Part shown: in pieces, positions 21,913 to 33,885 of the stretch | Position numbering within the stretch: the stretch's first letter is position 1 | Layout: the number at the start of each line of letters is the position of its first letter | DNA from: Cryptomeria japonica | Lineage: Eukaryota; Streptophyta; Pinopsida; Cupressales; Cupressaceae | DNA: 62,000 nucleotides | NCBI RefSeq assembly: GCF_030272615.1 | Contig: NC_081412.1 | Span: forward strand, 341,249,370 to 341,311,369 | Direction of reading: 5' to 3' | Made by a program: the position numbers and the translations under genes | The notes under the pieces: model-generated | Told to the model about the DNA's origin: nothing | The model's input: only the letters and a program-made list of their open reading frames with translations | Databases searched by the model: none

Positions 21913-21918
21913 TATATA
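21913..21918 (-). promoter_or_regulatory. Antisense TATA box of C2
   Basis: Minus-strand CCTATATAG, about 430 bp upstream of the ORF start at 21481. C has CCTATAAAG at the same relative place (48272-48267). Conservation in a copy that has lost the ORF marks it as a real element of the family. Confidence 0.6.
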
Positions 21919-22254
21919 GGCGCTTACCTCTTTATTTTCACAAAGGCCGACTTTTAGAAATAAGGCAAATAATAAGCAAATTTAAATAAAAGGGAGGCCG
22001 ACTTTATAAAAAATATAAAAATATAACCCCAAGCGCTCTCCCTTTTTATTTAATTTAATAATTAATCAATTTAAATGCCTTTGTATTTAATAATTTCGAT
22101 TTTTAAAAAGGCCCAATCAATTATTAAATGCCTTATGCGCTATTTTTCAAATGCCATTTTAATCAAATAATTCAAAGTTTTATCGAATTTTAGCATTTAA
22201 TGTATTTCAACATTTATTGGCGCTAAAACATGAGAGGTGTAAGGGATACAAACC

Positions 22255-23765
22255 ACATCGCTCTGGTCCCTGGGAGAGGGACAGGAGCGATTATACATTT
22301 AGGTCCTCCATCTTGCATTTTTCACGTTTGAAACTTCATCTCCTACGTCCAAACTGGGATCTTCATTCGTAACTTGATGCTTGATCGATTCTATTTTGTA
22401 AATGAATGCCTCTTAGAACCATTATCGCCCTGGTCCTTGACTGAAGGACAGGAGCGAACCTTGCATTTAGCTCAAATTTGCCAACCTTTTGTCGTTAACC
22501 TCTCGCTCATCATCTTCTTAAAGATATTTTCGACCCTGTGTGACCTTGTGCGACCTTGCCTTGACGTGGTTTTTGAAAGAAATGGCCAATTTAGTGAATA
22601 TCGCCCTAGTCCTTGACTGAAGGACAGGAGCGAATTTTGGTCTATAGTGCAAATCCTCCATCATATTGATATCAATTTGTCTTCAAGGCGTAAAATGACG
22701 TCCTTTATTCCTTCTTGATCATTTGAAACGAACGTGGCCTTCAAAATTTAAGCATACTTAGAGATTTCGCTCTGGTCCCTAGGAGAGGGACAGGAGCGAA
22801 CTTAGGTGATTTCATCACATTAGGCGGTCTTTGCAACTTCATTCTTCGTCGAGGCGTTCCAAACATCATTGCCTCCTTGTACCTTGACTTGGAGTGACTT
22901 AAACTTGGAGGGAAATGTTAGATAACTTTGATTTCGCCCTGGTCCCTGGCTGAGGGACAGGAGCGAACTTGTACTTGTAGGCTCAATCACTTTTTGCCAA
23001 TGCTTAAAACTATCTTCAGCGGACTCGTCATGCTCCCTTTCATTCACCTTTGACATGGAATTTGCTTCAAATTGGTGAGAAATTTGTCTTAGGAAGAAAT
23101 CGCTCTGGTCCCTTGGAGAGGGACAGGAGCGCCTAGGACAAAATAGGCTTCACTGGCGTCTTGTGCTCTTCAAAATTATATTCAATAGATTCGTTACACC
23201 TCCTTTTACTTGCCTCAAACTTAAAAAAAACTCATTTCACTTCGCCAAAACTTGTCTTATAAGAAAATCGCTCTGGTCCCTGAGAGAGGGACGGGAGCTA
23301 TCATTGAAATTCGCCCTGGTCCCTGGCAGAGGGACAGGAGCGATTTTGCTTCTAGGGCCAATTCTTTTTACTTTTCACTTCAAATTTCCTTTGCTGAGGA
23401 AAATATCACCTCTTTACACGCCATGAATAAAAGTTCGAGTCCAAACAAGGTCTAAAAATGTGCATATGAATAAAATCGCTCTGGTCCCTTGGTGAGGGAC
23501 AGGAGCGAATTTACCTTTCTAGACAAATACTTCATCATTTCATCGTCCTTAATCAAGTCTGGATGCTCTATCACGTTCATTTTGTCCTCCATCATGCCTT
23601 TGATGTCTCAATTTGTCCAAACAAGGTCAGGAATGGCTCCACTAAGCTTTTTCGCTCTGGACCCTTGGTGAGGGACATGAGCGATTCGCCTTGGACCCTT
23701 GGAGAGGGACAGGAGTGCTTTTCGCTCTGGATCCTCAGTGAAGGACAGGAGCGAAATTTGACTTT
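22255..23765. repeat. Phased palindrome array of C2
   Basis: Twelve imperfect 33-bp palindromes with arms TCGCYCTGGTCCCT and AGGGACAGGAGCGA. Taking the TGGTCC-equivalent position in each, they lie at 22264, 22431, 22607, 22773, 22940, 23106, 23274, 23317, 23482, 23658, 23692 and 23728. Steps are 167, 176, 166, 167, 166, 168, 43, 165, 176, 34 and 36. Sequences between palindromes are much less conserved than the palindromes. The array lies just upstream of the antisense TATA box. Confidence 0.85.
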
Positions 23766-24174
23766 TTGAACTCTCTATCAGGATAATTTTTATGGAATAT
23801 AACATTTAAGTATAAGTGATTCCATATATACTTTCAGGATGTTTGAGAGTGGTTTCAGACCTCCAGGAGTTATATTGCAAAATCTAGTTTTTTGAGGTTT
23901 TTCAGTTTCCAGACTTAGTCAAATTTCAAGATCAGGACATTCCAGACTTAGCCAAATTTCAGGATCAGGACATCACTCAAGCCGGACTTGCTATCCTATT
24001 GATCTCCCCGACAGCACTCAAAATGCAAAGGCTAACTAACAAAACCCTAAAAGACCTAGAAAACAAACCCTAAAAAGCGAAAAACATGGGTCCCCATTTG
24101 CAATGGGGCGATGTGTGAAAACGTCACAACAGGACCACACCAATCTCAAGCAAACTATCTTTTAAGATAGTGCA

Positions 24175-24494
24175 TGTTTACTCCCTACGGTATCAATTTA
24201 GATTACAGAGTAAACAAAATGGAAGTACACAGATGTTATTCATGAAGTAATTCACAAAACATAAACAAAATTCACAATATGGCCAGAATGATATATCTTT
24301 ATTGCATTAGGTAAAATGGATGTACAATAGTAACCACTCTGGGGTTCCCTTACAACATAGCCTAAATACTACTCGGCGATTGGCGGAGATACCAACCATC
24401 GCCAACTGCCAACTAACCCCTATGGGAACCCCACATGGCCAATTAACTAACATAATCGAAATATTATTCCTATGTCAGCATATTACCGCCAACA
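24175..24494 (-). mobile_element. Solo LTR, 320 bp, TSD GTGCA
   Basis: In plus coordinates it runs from TGTTTACTCCC to ACCGCCAACA. GTGCA flanks it at 24170-24174 and 24495-24499. Read on the minus strand it begins TGTTGGCGGTAATATGC and has AATAAA (in CAATAAAGATAT), a possible polyadenylation signal, which favours the minus orientation. Confidence 0.8.
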
Positions 24495-24499
24495 GTGCA

Positions 24500-26503
24500 C
24501 CCCATGTAAAAAACAATTGCAAAATTTCAAACCATGTATGTTTTGTAGCAAAGGGTGTGGTTGAAACTAGATTGCACTTTATCTTTGAATGTGCTGCATA
24601 TCAAGGTATTCATATTCAATATGAAAACAACTTGAAGGTGGTTTGCCTATAGAAACCTTTTGAGGAGGCAAGAATTCACAACACTACTGGTTTGATGTTC
24701 AAGATTCATAATAGAAGAGCCGACATCGAGAAGAACCTGTAGATTGTTAAGAATGTGATTCCTAGTCCCTTAGACTGCTGGTCTCGTGGATATCATTACA
24801 ATTCCTTCCTTCATTCTTTCAATGCTTTTGAATCCTTTATGTCTTTTATTGTTTTGTGGATGGACCCCATGTTGTAACTTCTCATTTTCCTTTATTTGTT
24901 CTTAGTATTGATCGCCTTCTCTTTTTTTGTGGTATGACCACTATGAAAGCTTCAAAGTGTATGACCACCCTCTAATTGATAAATTCTGATATTTTGCAAC
25001 TGTCATTTACTTTATTCACAATGATGATATTTGCAAGTATGGCTTGATTTATGTGTGAATAATAATAAATATTTCCTCTAATTTTTTATTCACGATATTT
25101 GTAACCCACTAAATTTTGTTGAAGCACAAATTTGACCACTGAATGAAGCCAACCTATAAGAAACCTAAAGATTGTTGCCTTTTGATTCTTGGAGATCCAA
25201 GAGGGTTTTTGTCCTCATGGAAAATCATTGACCCAAAGTTTTCTACAAGGTATTATAATAATGTTGCAAATGATAGAATGATTTGCTTTTCCCACTAATT
25301 TTTTTTTTATTCTTTTCTATCCAACCCTAAAATTAATTTAAATTTCACCTTTCCTCCAACTTGATAAATTATCGTTTAAATAATCAAATAGAATTCATCT
25401 CTTAATTTTGCATCTTTCAACAACTCAAATATTTAACTATTTAATTTTTAAATTATTTTCCTCACAATCATCAAAGGTACCAAAAATATTAAAATTTGAC
25501 AAATATGATTTTCGACCTTGCCACCAATACCAAAAGTGCATGTGGCAAATGTCTATTTGAAACTTTTTGTTTTTTGAAGATGACAAACCTCTCCAAAAAG
25601 CATGGAGTGCTTCCAGACTATCAGATCTGCACATGGAAAGTACCATTGTAATCATCTTGGCTGTAGGAATTTTTTGCAATTGTCGGACTACCTTCTCAAT
25701 AAAGCTAGTTACCACTTTCTATACAATTTTTATTCTTTATTTCTCAATGTTTAAGAAATAGACATTTTGCCAAATAGTTGGTGATTTGATTCAATGGTTT
25801 TGTAATTTGATTTGACAAACTGATTCATGCACACAGTATAATATTTGGAACCAAAAATCCTCATGCATTTATTATTAACAAGTCAAGACATGACATCAAA
25901 CTGTTTGTTCTCATTGATTGGAGGTATAAGTAATGGAAAGACAAATAATTAACAGGCTGTTTGGCCCAACAATTACATAACAAAGCTATAATAATTTTCT
26001 GACCTCATACTCTTACTCCAAGACTTGCTTGTTGTTTGGTAAATACTCCTTCCGATATTGACGCTAAGTCTTCATTTGAAGTGGATACACTATTATTGAC
26101 ATCTCAACCCCAAATTGGATTTGTATTGGTCTCACGTCCACTTATGTGCACTGCTGCAACCTTTATGCTCCTTCCCAACTCTGCTGTAGATGAAAACAAA
26201 CTCTTATTATCAACCCACAATGGTTTGCAATCAACCAAACTTCTTCCAAACTGGGTTTTTCTATGCCCAATGGTACATTGCATGTGCCATCGATCAAATG
26301 GGAAACGCATACTCAACAACAATAGATTAGCACCCAACAACAAAAGAATGGAGGTGACCAGCTTAATCCAATCCCAATGCCTTCACTATATCATTCCTAT
26401 CACACTTGACACTATGAATTTGGATGATCAACAATTATCAAACATTCACACCAATCAAGAATAAAAGTTATGCCCAACAATTAGGAAAGTCTTGCCCAGT
26501 GTA
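24500..26503. other. Unassigned sequence, probably intron or decayed repeats
   Basis: AT-rich, with no recognised gene. The 142-codon frame at 26036-26464 and its reverse-strand partner show no domain. GCCCAACAATTA occurs twice (about 25965 and 26471), bracketing that stretch, which hints at an old small element, but I could not define matching ends. Confidence 0.3.
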
Positions 26504-27640
26504 TGAAATATCCCACCCTGTTCTAGATATTTTTTTAAGGCTTTGTCTGTTTTGAATTTTTTGTACTTTTTGTACTTTTTGTGGTTTTTTCATATATTGA
26601 AAATGAAATGCAGGAGAATAACAAGGGCCAACTTCTGATGCTAACTAATAAATAACCTAACAAACTTAGGATTCTAAATTGCAACAAATGAAAATTTGGA
26701 ACATACCCTATTTCAAACGCCGCATGCCAGGCAATACACATGAGCATATGATACAGCAGGTCTGATTTCATTCTTTAAGAGCAGCAGTCAATATTTCATA
26801 CTTCTGGAAATGCAGTAATAACCCTGATTTTTCCAATGCGTAGGGTTGCCAAGCAACCCAAATCCAAACTCCTAACCAGAGGATGATAAATTGCTGATGA
26901 ATAGGCGGCTTGATTTTGTTGTGGGAATCTGATCTGAACCTGCCCTAAGAAGCCACACCACCCCTTGGAGCAATTACCTTGTGGAAAAGAATGGTACAAC
27001 CTGCCTAGGTATGGTACGGCTAGAAAGAACCAACAATAAACTCCTCAAATCTGCTAATAAATCTACTTTGAAAACCTGCCCTGAAATGCTCAACAAATCT
27101 CTGTCAAATCAACACCAGAATGTATCAATTGGTGCACTAGCAAAACCCCTGAATGGAGTCTTTAGCAGAGTATTCTTAAGTGATCATCCACACCTGCAAA
27201 TACTGTTCTTCTTGAGACTTTTTCGTTCCCAAAAAGCCAATCTTTAGCAACCTGCAAACCCTTCTTTGTTCTTCCCTTCAAATTACCAAAAGCAATTGAA
27301 TAATAGAAAAAGCAAATCAAATGCTTTTTATACTCCAGCCAAAACCCAACGCCCAAGTTGGCTTTTTATCATTTAAATGAAGTTTTCTTTTAAGTTATTC
27401 ATTTTCTCATAGTTGGTGGCCACATGAGGAATAATAGAGTCACTTAATGAATTTTAATGAAAAAGTTACCCTTTAAACCCCTTATAACTCCATTTCATAA
27501 AGTCACCTAAAATTATGTTAATAACATTAAATGACGTAAAGTTAAAACATTGATTTAACTTTAAATCACATAACCATGATAAATTCCAAATAATAGACCA
27601 TCATGACAATTTGTCATTTTCCCAATATAGAAGTCGCTAA
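26504..27640 (-). repeat. 3' LTR of element E (inner end approximate)
   Basis: Direct repeat of 32806-33885; identity is easily followed to about 27551. Past that the partner is interrupted, so the inner limit is estimated. Confidence 0.7.
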
Positions 27641-30350
27641 CTAAATGATTCCTTGTGACTTGCTATAAATAGTAATAGTATGAGCAACATAACCAAGAGT
27701 GCCAAGTTTGTCAAAGACAAAACACTAGACAAAACCAAAACCTTAGAGCGAGACTTGTCTAACAACTGGTGATGTATGATATTATCCATGAAGCATGACC
27801 ACTTGTACCAAGACTTCTGCTGCCCCACTCTAATGCAACCATTACCATGCTCGGGTTCGTGAGGCCACTCCTTGCAATTCTTGTGGAGTAATGTATCACT
27901 TACACCAATATCAGGATCCCATATTACCACACCTTCACACCCACTAGGAATGATGAGTTAAATGTCTCTCATAGTGTCACCATCATCAACTATCCATACC
28001 ACTCTAAATGATTTCCCATGGATGTGCAAGATGGCCATTATAGGTGCATAGAATAACATACCAACCCCAACTAGGTCGCTGATATAGACCAGATCAACAT
28101 AAAGAAAACTAAAATTTATAACCTTTATGGTGAAATGACATAAGATGATGGAGTCTCACCATCCATAAAAATTCTTGGATCCCACAGCCAAACTGGAAGT
28201 CCACCATTCTTAATACTTGCTGACTTCCACTGTGCCATTATGATATAATCATCACCATGCCGAGAGGGGTAACATAACTCATCTGGATTCAAATGAACCG
28301 ATGTGTCAAGCCTATCACCACCTAAATCCCTACATCCATCAAACATGTAAGCATCTGAAAGTGCTAGCTACACAGACCCACTCTCCAACTCCTATAGATC
28401 TCCAGATATGATGAATTCTCATGATAGGTGCAGGATAATGCATTACTGCTTGTTCTAGGTTGCTGATATGGAACAGATCAGCAGCCTCCAAACAGAAAAT
28501 CCAACTTATGGGGATGCAAATAACACTGGCAAGGCCATAGGGTGATAGAGTATCAGCCCTATGCCACTCTCCAACGAAGAGGAGATGATGCAACTCTCCT
28601 CCAAAATCATGTACAACTGCTGTCCTCCAAAAATTATGAAAGAAGTCTATGTTCCCTGATGTAGGACAGCGATCTCCCATCAACTTATGGAATAAAAATC
28701 CATCACTACGGGCTGGGATACCAATGCCAGCATGCTCACTGAAATCACAACTTCCCTATACCCTCGTTTCCCCAATTGTATGCCACACATGGGTAAATGC
28801 CTCTATCAGAAATCCCTGAAGCAAGGAAGCTGCAAACTCTACCATGTCATTCTGTACTAACTTGGTCTTCTTGTGTCTTGGACACACAAATAAGACCTCA
28901 TGTCTATCTCCCAAATGAATGGCAACAATAGAAGAAGACTTCTTACTATCATCCTCATATGTAGAAGTTGCCAACTCAAGATTATGCCAAAACCAATGAC
29001 TGCTGTTCCAAATCAGAAAATCAGAACTGCTGTCACGCCTTTCCATAATGTCTTCACTCTCCTCAAACACATTCTTCTTCCTTGTTGCATTAAGTGCCAA
29101 ACTAACATGAGTCTCCCAAGGGAAATCACAAACCCCCAAACTCATCCTCTTGGGTGGTATATTGTGATGACATGAAGATAAGGAAATGCTGTCATACATA
29201 AAAATTCAGTCCGTACCTCATGCCCAAGTGTGATGTCTTCCTCAATCTCAATCATCTCTCTTTCACGAGTGGGTAAATATCAGCAAGTGCTGGTCCACAA
29301 GACGTCTCCAAGTGAAAATCAAGTGTACCACGTGTCACAAACTCTGTCCCATAGCTGCAAGCTAACTCTTCATGTCTATGTGTCTCTTCTACCTTCATGC
29401 CTCCATCAAAGGACCCTTCAAGTCCTTCCTCTATGCCTTCACTTTTTTGCCATCTTCATATTGCATTGTTTTTCATCGAGTGTGGCTGACATAGAAGTCT
29501 GAAATTCTACTGTGTATGATGAAGAGTGTGCTATGCTCAACTCCTCACCAAGCTTACCCACGTCATCTCCTTTTCTTCTCAAGGCATCAAAGCATATCTC
29601 ACCTCGTTTGAGGAGATGATCTCTATCTACAAGTAAATGTAGGTAGTTTGATTTCACTGCTACCAAGGCCTCCTTGAGCTCATGCAAGCTGGCTAGAGAT
29701 GGACCTCCCTTGAAACCATCATGATTCGCTAAAGTCTTCCAACACAGACCTGCCATCATCTTATGAACATGATCAAAATGGTTTAGAGCTGCCACAACCA
29801 TAACTTCATTTACCCTTAGTTGACCTTTCAAAGGATGTAACTTATGAGACCTAACTCCATGCAAAATTTCTGATTTGTCTTCATAATCATGCACCTCCAA
29901 ATCAGCTCCCTTCTTGGCCTCTTCTCCAATACGCCCATGCGTGAAAATTGGGGTATCATCATGCTCTATTAAAAGGTCACCATCCAAGTAATCATGATCT
30001 TCCTCAATAGCTGATCTAGGCAGTCTATGGACACCTAAAATCTCCTTATCTTGAATTGCCAGGCCAGACTTATTATCAACATTCATAACCATACCATCAA
30101 TGCCATCAAAGTCCTTCCTCATGCTCAACTATGTATATGAAGTAGGAACTGTAGTATGGCCATAAGTATATGCATCCCAAGTAGGATCCACGTCATATGT
30201 AGGGACAATCACACCTGGATCCCAAGTGCAAAAATGCTGATTGCGCTGTTCAAGGAATATGTGATCCAAACCTCTTTGATCACCACATACTGAATTTTCT
30301 GAATTACCACTATACGTTAAAACAACATCCGTCTCAAAGACACCCAAACC
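27637..30350 (-). pseudogene. Decayed coding region of element E
   Basis: Broken minus-strand frames: 30129-30347, 29439-30128 (229 codons, charged, ends EKQCNMKMAKK), 28756-29199, 28339-28683, and 27637-27930, which ends in a hydrophobic stretch (LTNLALLVMLLILLLFIASH), a possible membrane helix. CTWDPGV, LWDPRIF and VIWDPDI recur, and element A has VWDPGLQ in its internal frame. I do not recognise the protein; a retroelement-carried accessory ORF is likely. Confidence 0.4.
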
Positions 30351-30721
30351 ACAATTTGATTCCTTGCCAAGATGAGGTGAGGGTGATGAAGCAATGCTAG
30401 GCTCAATTAGAGGAAAATCAAACTAACTCAAACCTTCTTGTATTTGATCTAACATAGCTGGTTTGACAATTTCTGTGATGGTATATTTCTCAATCTTCAT
30501 GTGCTCTTAATTTGTAACTTCATTTTCTTTGGGGTTTAGCGTCCAATCTTCAATGCATGTTAACTGATTTTTGTCTCCTTCATGAATACTTGTTGGCTGC
30601 AAGTTGCACACAAATACTTCTTCCCTCTCTAACCTTTCTTCAATAGTAACTTCTGATTTTTCTTTCTTAGTTCTTCTATTGTAGTTCACCAGGCTTAATT
30701 TACCAAGCTTCAATTTTACAA

Positions 30722-32601
30722 TGTAATATCCCTTGCTAAATTGCCCTCAACTTGCTGATTTAAGGCTCAAGGAATATCATCAAACACTTCTCATGAATCC
30801 TCTAATTTGCTGTCATTTGTTTTCAGATTGAATTTTTTTTGGTGTTTTTTGAATAAATCTGACTTATTTCTCCTTTTAGCACTCAGACATTTTGTCAAAC
30901 ACTTGTCTATCCATCTCCACAACTTCTGTATACTTGTTTGTTTGTATTTGAATGGCATATAATGTTTACACAAACTGAAATAGACTCAAATGAAAGTATT
31001 CAAATGACTGAAACTAGATGGAGAAGCAATGCAAGTATCTTTTAGTCTTCTGCAATAATGATAATTGACTGAAATTAACATCTACAGATAGGTAATTTTT
31101 CAAACACTTAATATGCAAACTAACCATACAATGGTAAGCTACAGCACTAGATAACCTCCCATGCAACCTATTAATTCAATAAGATAGCTGGTATGCGTCT
31201 ACAGCCAAGGGACATTAAGGCGAACATTTGGCAAGCAACTCACCCATGCAAATGAACACCTACAGCAAGAAGGTATTTTAACAAACATATCATAGGCAAC
31301 CTCAATTTCCTTTCATATACAATGATGTATAAGCTGACTATAATTTGATTGCCGAAACTTTGGCTTGCAATGAGAATCGACTATGACTTGATTATTATGC
31401 AATGGCAAATATTAGCAGCAATTACAACTCAAATACAGATGCAGACATTAAGAACCTGGAAAAATGACCAGATGGCAGGAATCAAACAGTCCCCAATGAA
31501 AGATCTTGCAATAATCTGATAATCAGCTCCTTAACCCTTGTAAAATCCAGAAGATAATCCCTTCCACGACACTAAACTGCAGATTTCATAGATATCACTG
31601 TTCACGTGTACTGTAGCAATTACTATAGCGCTAGAGCCTGGTACTGTAGCGTGGCACTGTTCACGTGTACTGTAGCAGCCCGCACAAATTTAATATGCAA
31701 ATGATTAATCTTTTAAATATTCTGATCTGCGGATAGATATGCATGAAACCCTTGTGTTCTTTGTATTTCTTTTCCAATTTAGCACAAATAGAACCTTTGT
31801 ATGAAGCTCTCCTGAAAGCAAAATTCAATGGATATCTTACCACCTCAAATGGCTGCAACACTAAAGAGTGTAACGTTCTCCAATGGCTCGAATTATGAAA
31901 CCCTTGGCTTCCTTCTCACAGACAATTTTTCATGAAATCAAATGCTCAAAGAATAACTTGTACGATTTCATGGAGGAGTATTTATAATTCCTCTTGGGGC
32001 TCGATTTCCCATAAAAGACATAATAATAACATTTTAAATGTTATTTCATTAAGACTTAGGGAAAACATTTAATATTTCATTAAGACTTAGAGAAAACATT
32101 TAATATTTCATTAAGATTGGAATTCATAATTATTTCCTTAAATGGCTCCCTTTTAATGAAGAACATGACCCTTTCTTTATGAAATAATAATAACATTAAA
32201 TGGTCTCATAATAAAATTTATTAATAAAGTTATCACTTTATTAATAATCAAATAAGCTTAACTCCATGATTAATCGATATTTCTTCATTCTGTTTGCACC
32301 GGGGAGTTTACCATTTTATCCTCTGTCCAACCCATTGACTTACTAAAAATAGAAAGGGGCCCGTTTTGATCATCTCCAAACTTACTATAAATCGTAACTA
32401 TATGAAACTCAGCCCAAACTAAGTCCAATCTGAGCCAAACAAAGACCAAATTGGAACATACTGAATTCTGGAGAAGATACAAGCCTCAGCTAACCAAGGC
32501 TCTGCCTCAGAAAACGCTCTAACCACTTGTGCTAGCCTACGAGGGCTAGGAATAGGCTAAACCGACTGAAAACGAGATCATGCTAAAAAGGGGACATTAC
32601 A
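30722..32601 (-). mobile_element. Solo LTR F, family-A-like, TSD TACAA
   Basis: On the minus strand it starts TGTAATGTCCCCTTTTT (32601) and ends GCAAGGGATATTACA (30722). TACAA flanks it at 30717-30721 and 32602-32606. It shares the TGTAATGTCCCC start and TAGTAAG-type palindromes (near 32337-32400) with family A, but most of it is distinct, including a repeated CACTGTTCACGTGTACTGTAGC block at about 31598-31677. TATAAATA lies at 31986-31979. It interrupts the internal region of E. Confidence 0.88.
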
Positions 32602-32790
32602 TACAACAATACTTAAGAAAGAATCAAAAGAAATCTATTTTTCAAACCTGTCATGCATGCTTTGATACTCTTCAAAGACTTGGATTGCTTCCTGTTTATA
32701 ACTCATCTTAATATGATCTTCAACCCAACTGGAACCCATTGTTATAACACTGAATTTTTACTGAATCTTACAATAGGATGGCAAGAACTT

Positions 32791-32804
32791 GGGCTCTGCT
32801 ACCA
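32791..32804 (-). other. Primer-binding site of element E
   Basis: Minus-strand TGGTAGCAGAGCCC, one mismatch from the initiator tRNA-Met complement within its first 13 bases, one base from the LTR end at 32806. Confidence 0.7.
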
Positions 32805-32805
32805 C

Positions 32806-33885
32806 TAAAATATCCCACCTTGTTCTGGATAGTTTTCAAGGTTTTGTCTTTGCTAAATTTTTTGTATTTTTTGCAATTTCAGATTTTTTGTGGTTTTTTC
32901 AAATATTGAAAATAAAATGCAAGAGAGTAACAAGGAACAACTTCTTATGCTAACTAATAAATAACTTAACAAACTTACAATTTTTAATTGAAACAAATGT
33001 AAATCGGAAACATACCCTATTTCCAACGCCTCATTCCAAGCAATATACATTAGCATATGATAACAACAGGTCTGATTTTATTCTTTAACAACAACAGTCA
33101 ATATTCCATAATTCTAGAAATGTAGTAATAACCTTGATTTTTCCAATGCCTAGGGTTGCCAGGCAACCCAAATCCAAACGCCTAACTAGAGGATGATAAA
33201 TTGTTGATGAATAGGGTTATTGTTGATGGAATTGTATGGCCTGATTTTGTTGTGAGAATCTAATTTGAACCCGCGCTAAGAACCCACACTACTCCTTGGA
33301 GCAATTACCATGCAAAAAAGAATGGTATGGCCTACCTAAGTATGGTATGGCTAGTAAGAACCAAGAATAAACTCCTCAACTCTGCTAATAAATTTCCTTT
33401 GAAAACCTACCTTGAAATGCTCAACAAATCTCTATCAAATCGACACCAGAATGTCTCAATTGATGCACCAACAAAACCATTGAATGGAGTCTTCATTTGA
33501 GTATTCTTGGGTGATCTTTCACACCTGCAAATACTATTCTTCTTGAGAGTTTTCGTTCCCTAAAAGCCAATCTTTTGCAACCTGCAAACCTTTTTCTGTT
33601 CTTCCCTTCAAATTATCAAAAGCAATTGAATAATTGAAAAAGAAAATCAAATGCTTTTTATACTCCAACCAAAACCCCACACTCAAGTTGGCTTTTTATC
33701 ATTTAAATGTAGTTTTCTTTTAATTTATTCCTTTTCTCATAGCTGGTAGCCACATGAGGAATAGTAAAGTCACTTTATGAATTTTAATGAAAAGTTACCC
33801 TTTTAATCCTTTATAACTCCATCTCATAAAGTCACTTAAAATTATATTAATAACATTAAATGGCGTAAAGTTAAAACATTGGTTT
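32806..33885 (-). repeat. 5' LTR of element E, truncated
   Basis: Homologous to 26504 onward. It is interrupted at 33885, where TGTAATGTCC (the family-A-like LTR start) begins. The rest of this LTR was not found downstream in the window. Confidence 0.75.

Larger units (their letters stand above)
20004..24131 (+). mobile_element. Giant LTR C2, internally deleted relative of C, TSD GGACC
   Basis: Begins TGTTGACGTGTATTTTGTAC and ends TGTGAAAACGTCACAACA. GGACC flanks it at 19999-20003 and 24132-24136. The left 1.2 kb and the right 2.6 kb align with element C (43465-50971), but most of the 1091-codon antisense ORF is gone. Both TATA boxes and the palindrome array are kept. No shorter terminal repeat is seen inside, so the whole unit is best read as a solo giant LTR. 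It lies in the kinase intron. Confidence 0.85.
26504..33885 (-). mobile_element. Non-autonomous LTR element E
   Basis: The LTR end TGAAATATCCCACC at 26504 recurs at 32806 as TAAAATATCCCACC, and more than 1 kb after each is homologous. The primer site at 32804-32791 puts the element on the minus strand. The internal region (about 27640-32805, minus solo LTR F) carries only decayed frames and no gag-pol motifs. The right LTR is cut at 33885 by family-A-like sequence G, so the right end and TSD are lost; the left flank is GTGTA (26499-26503). Confidence 0.75.

Noticed and set aside
25950-26503. Possible PIF/Harbinger or other small DNA element (CTGTTTGG start, repeated GCCCAACAATTA)
   Set aside because: The repeat is direct, not inverted, and no matching right terminus or duplication was found.
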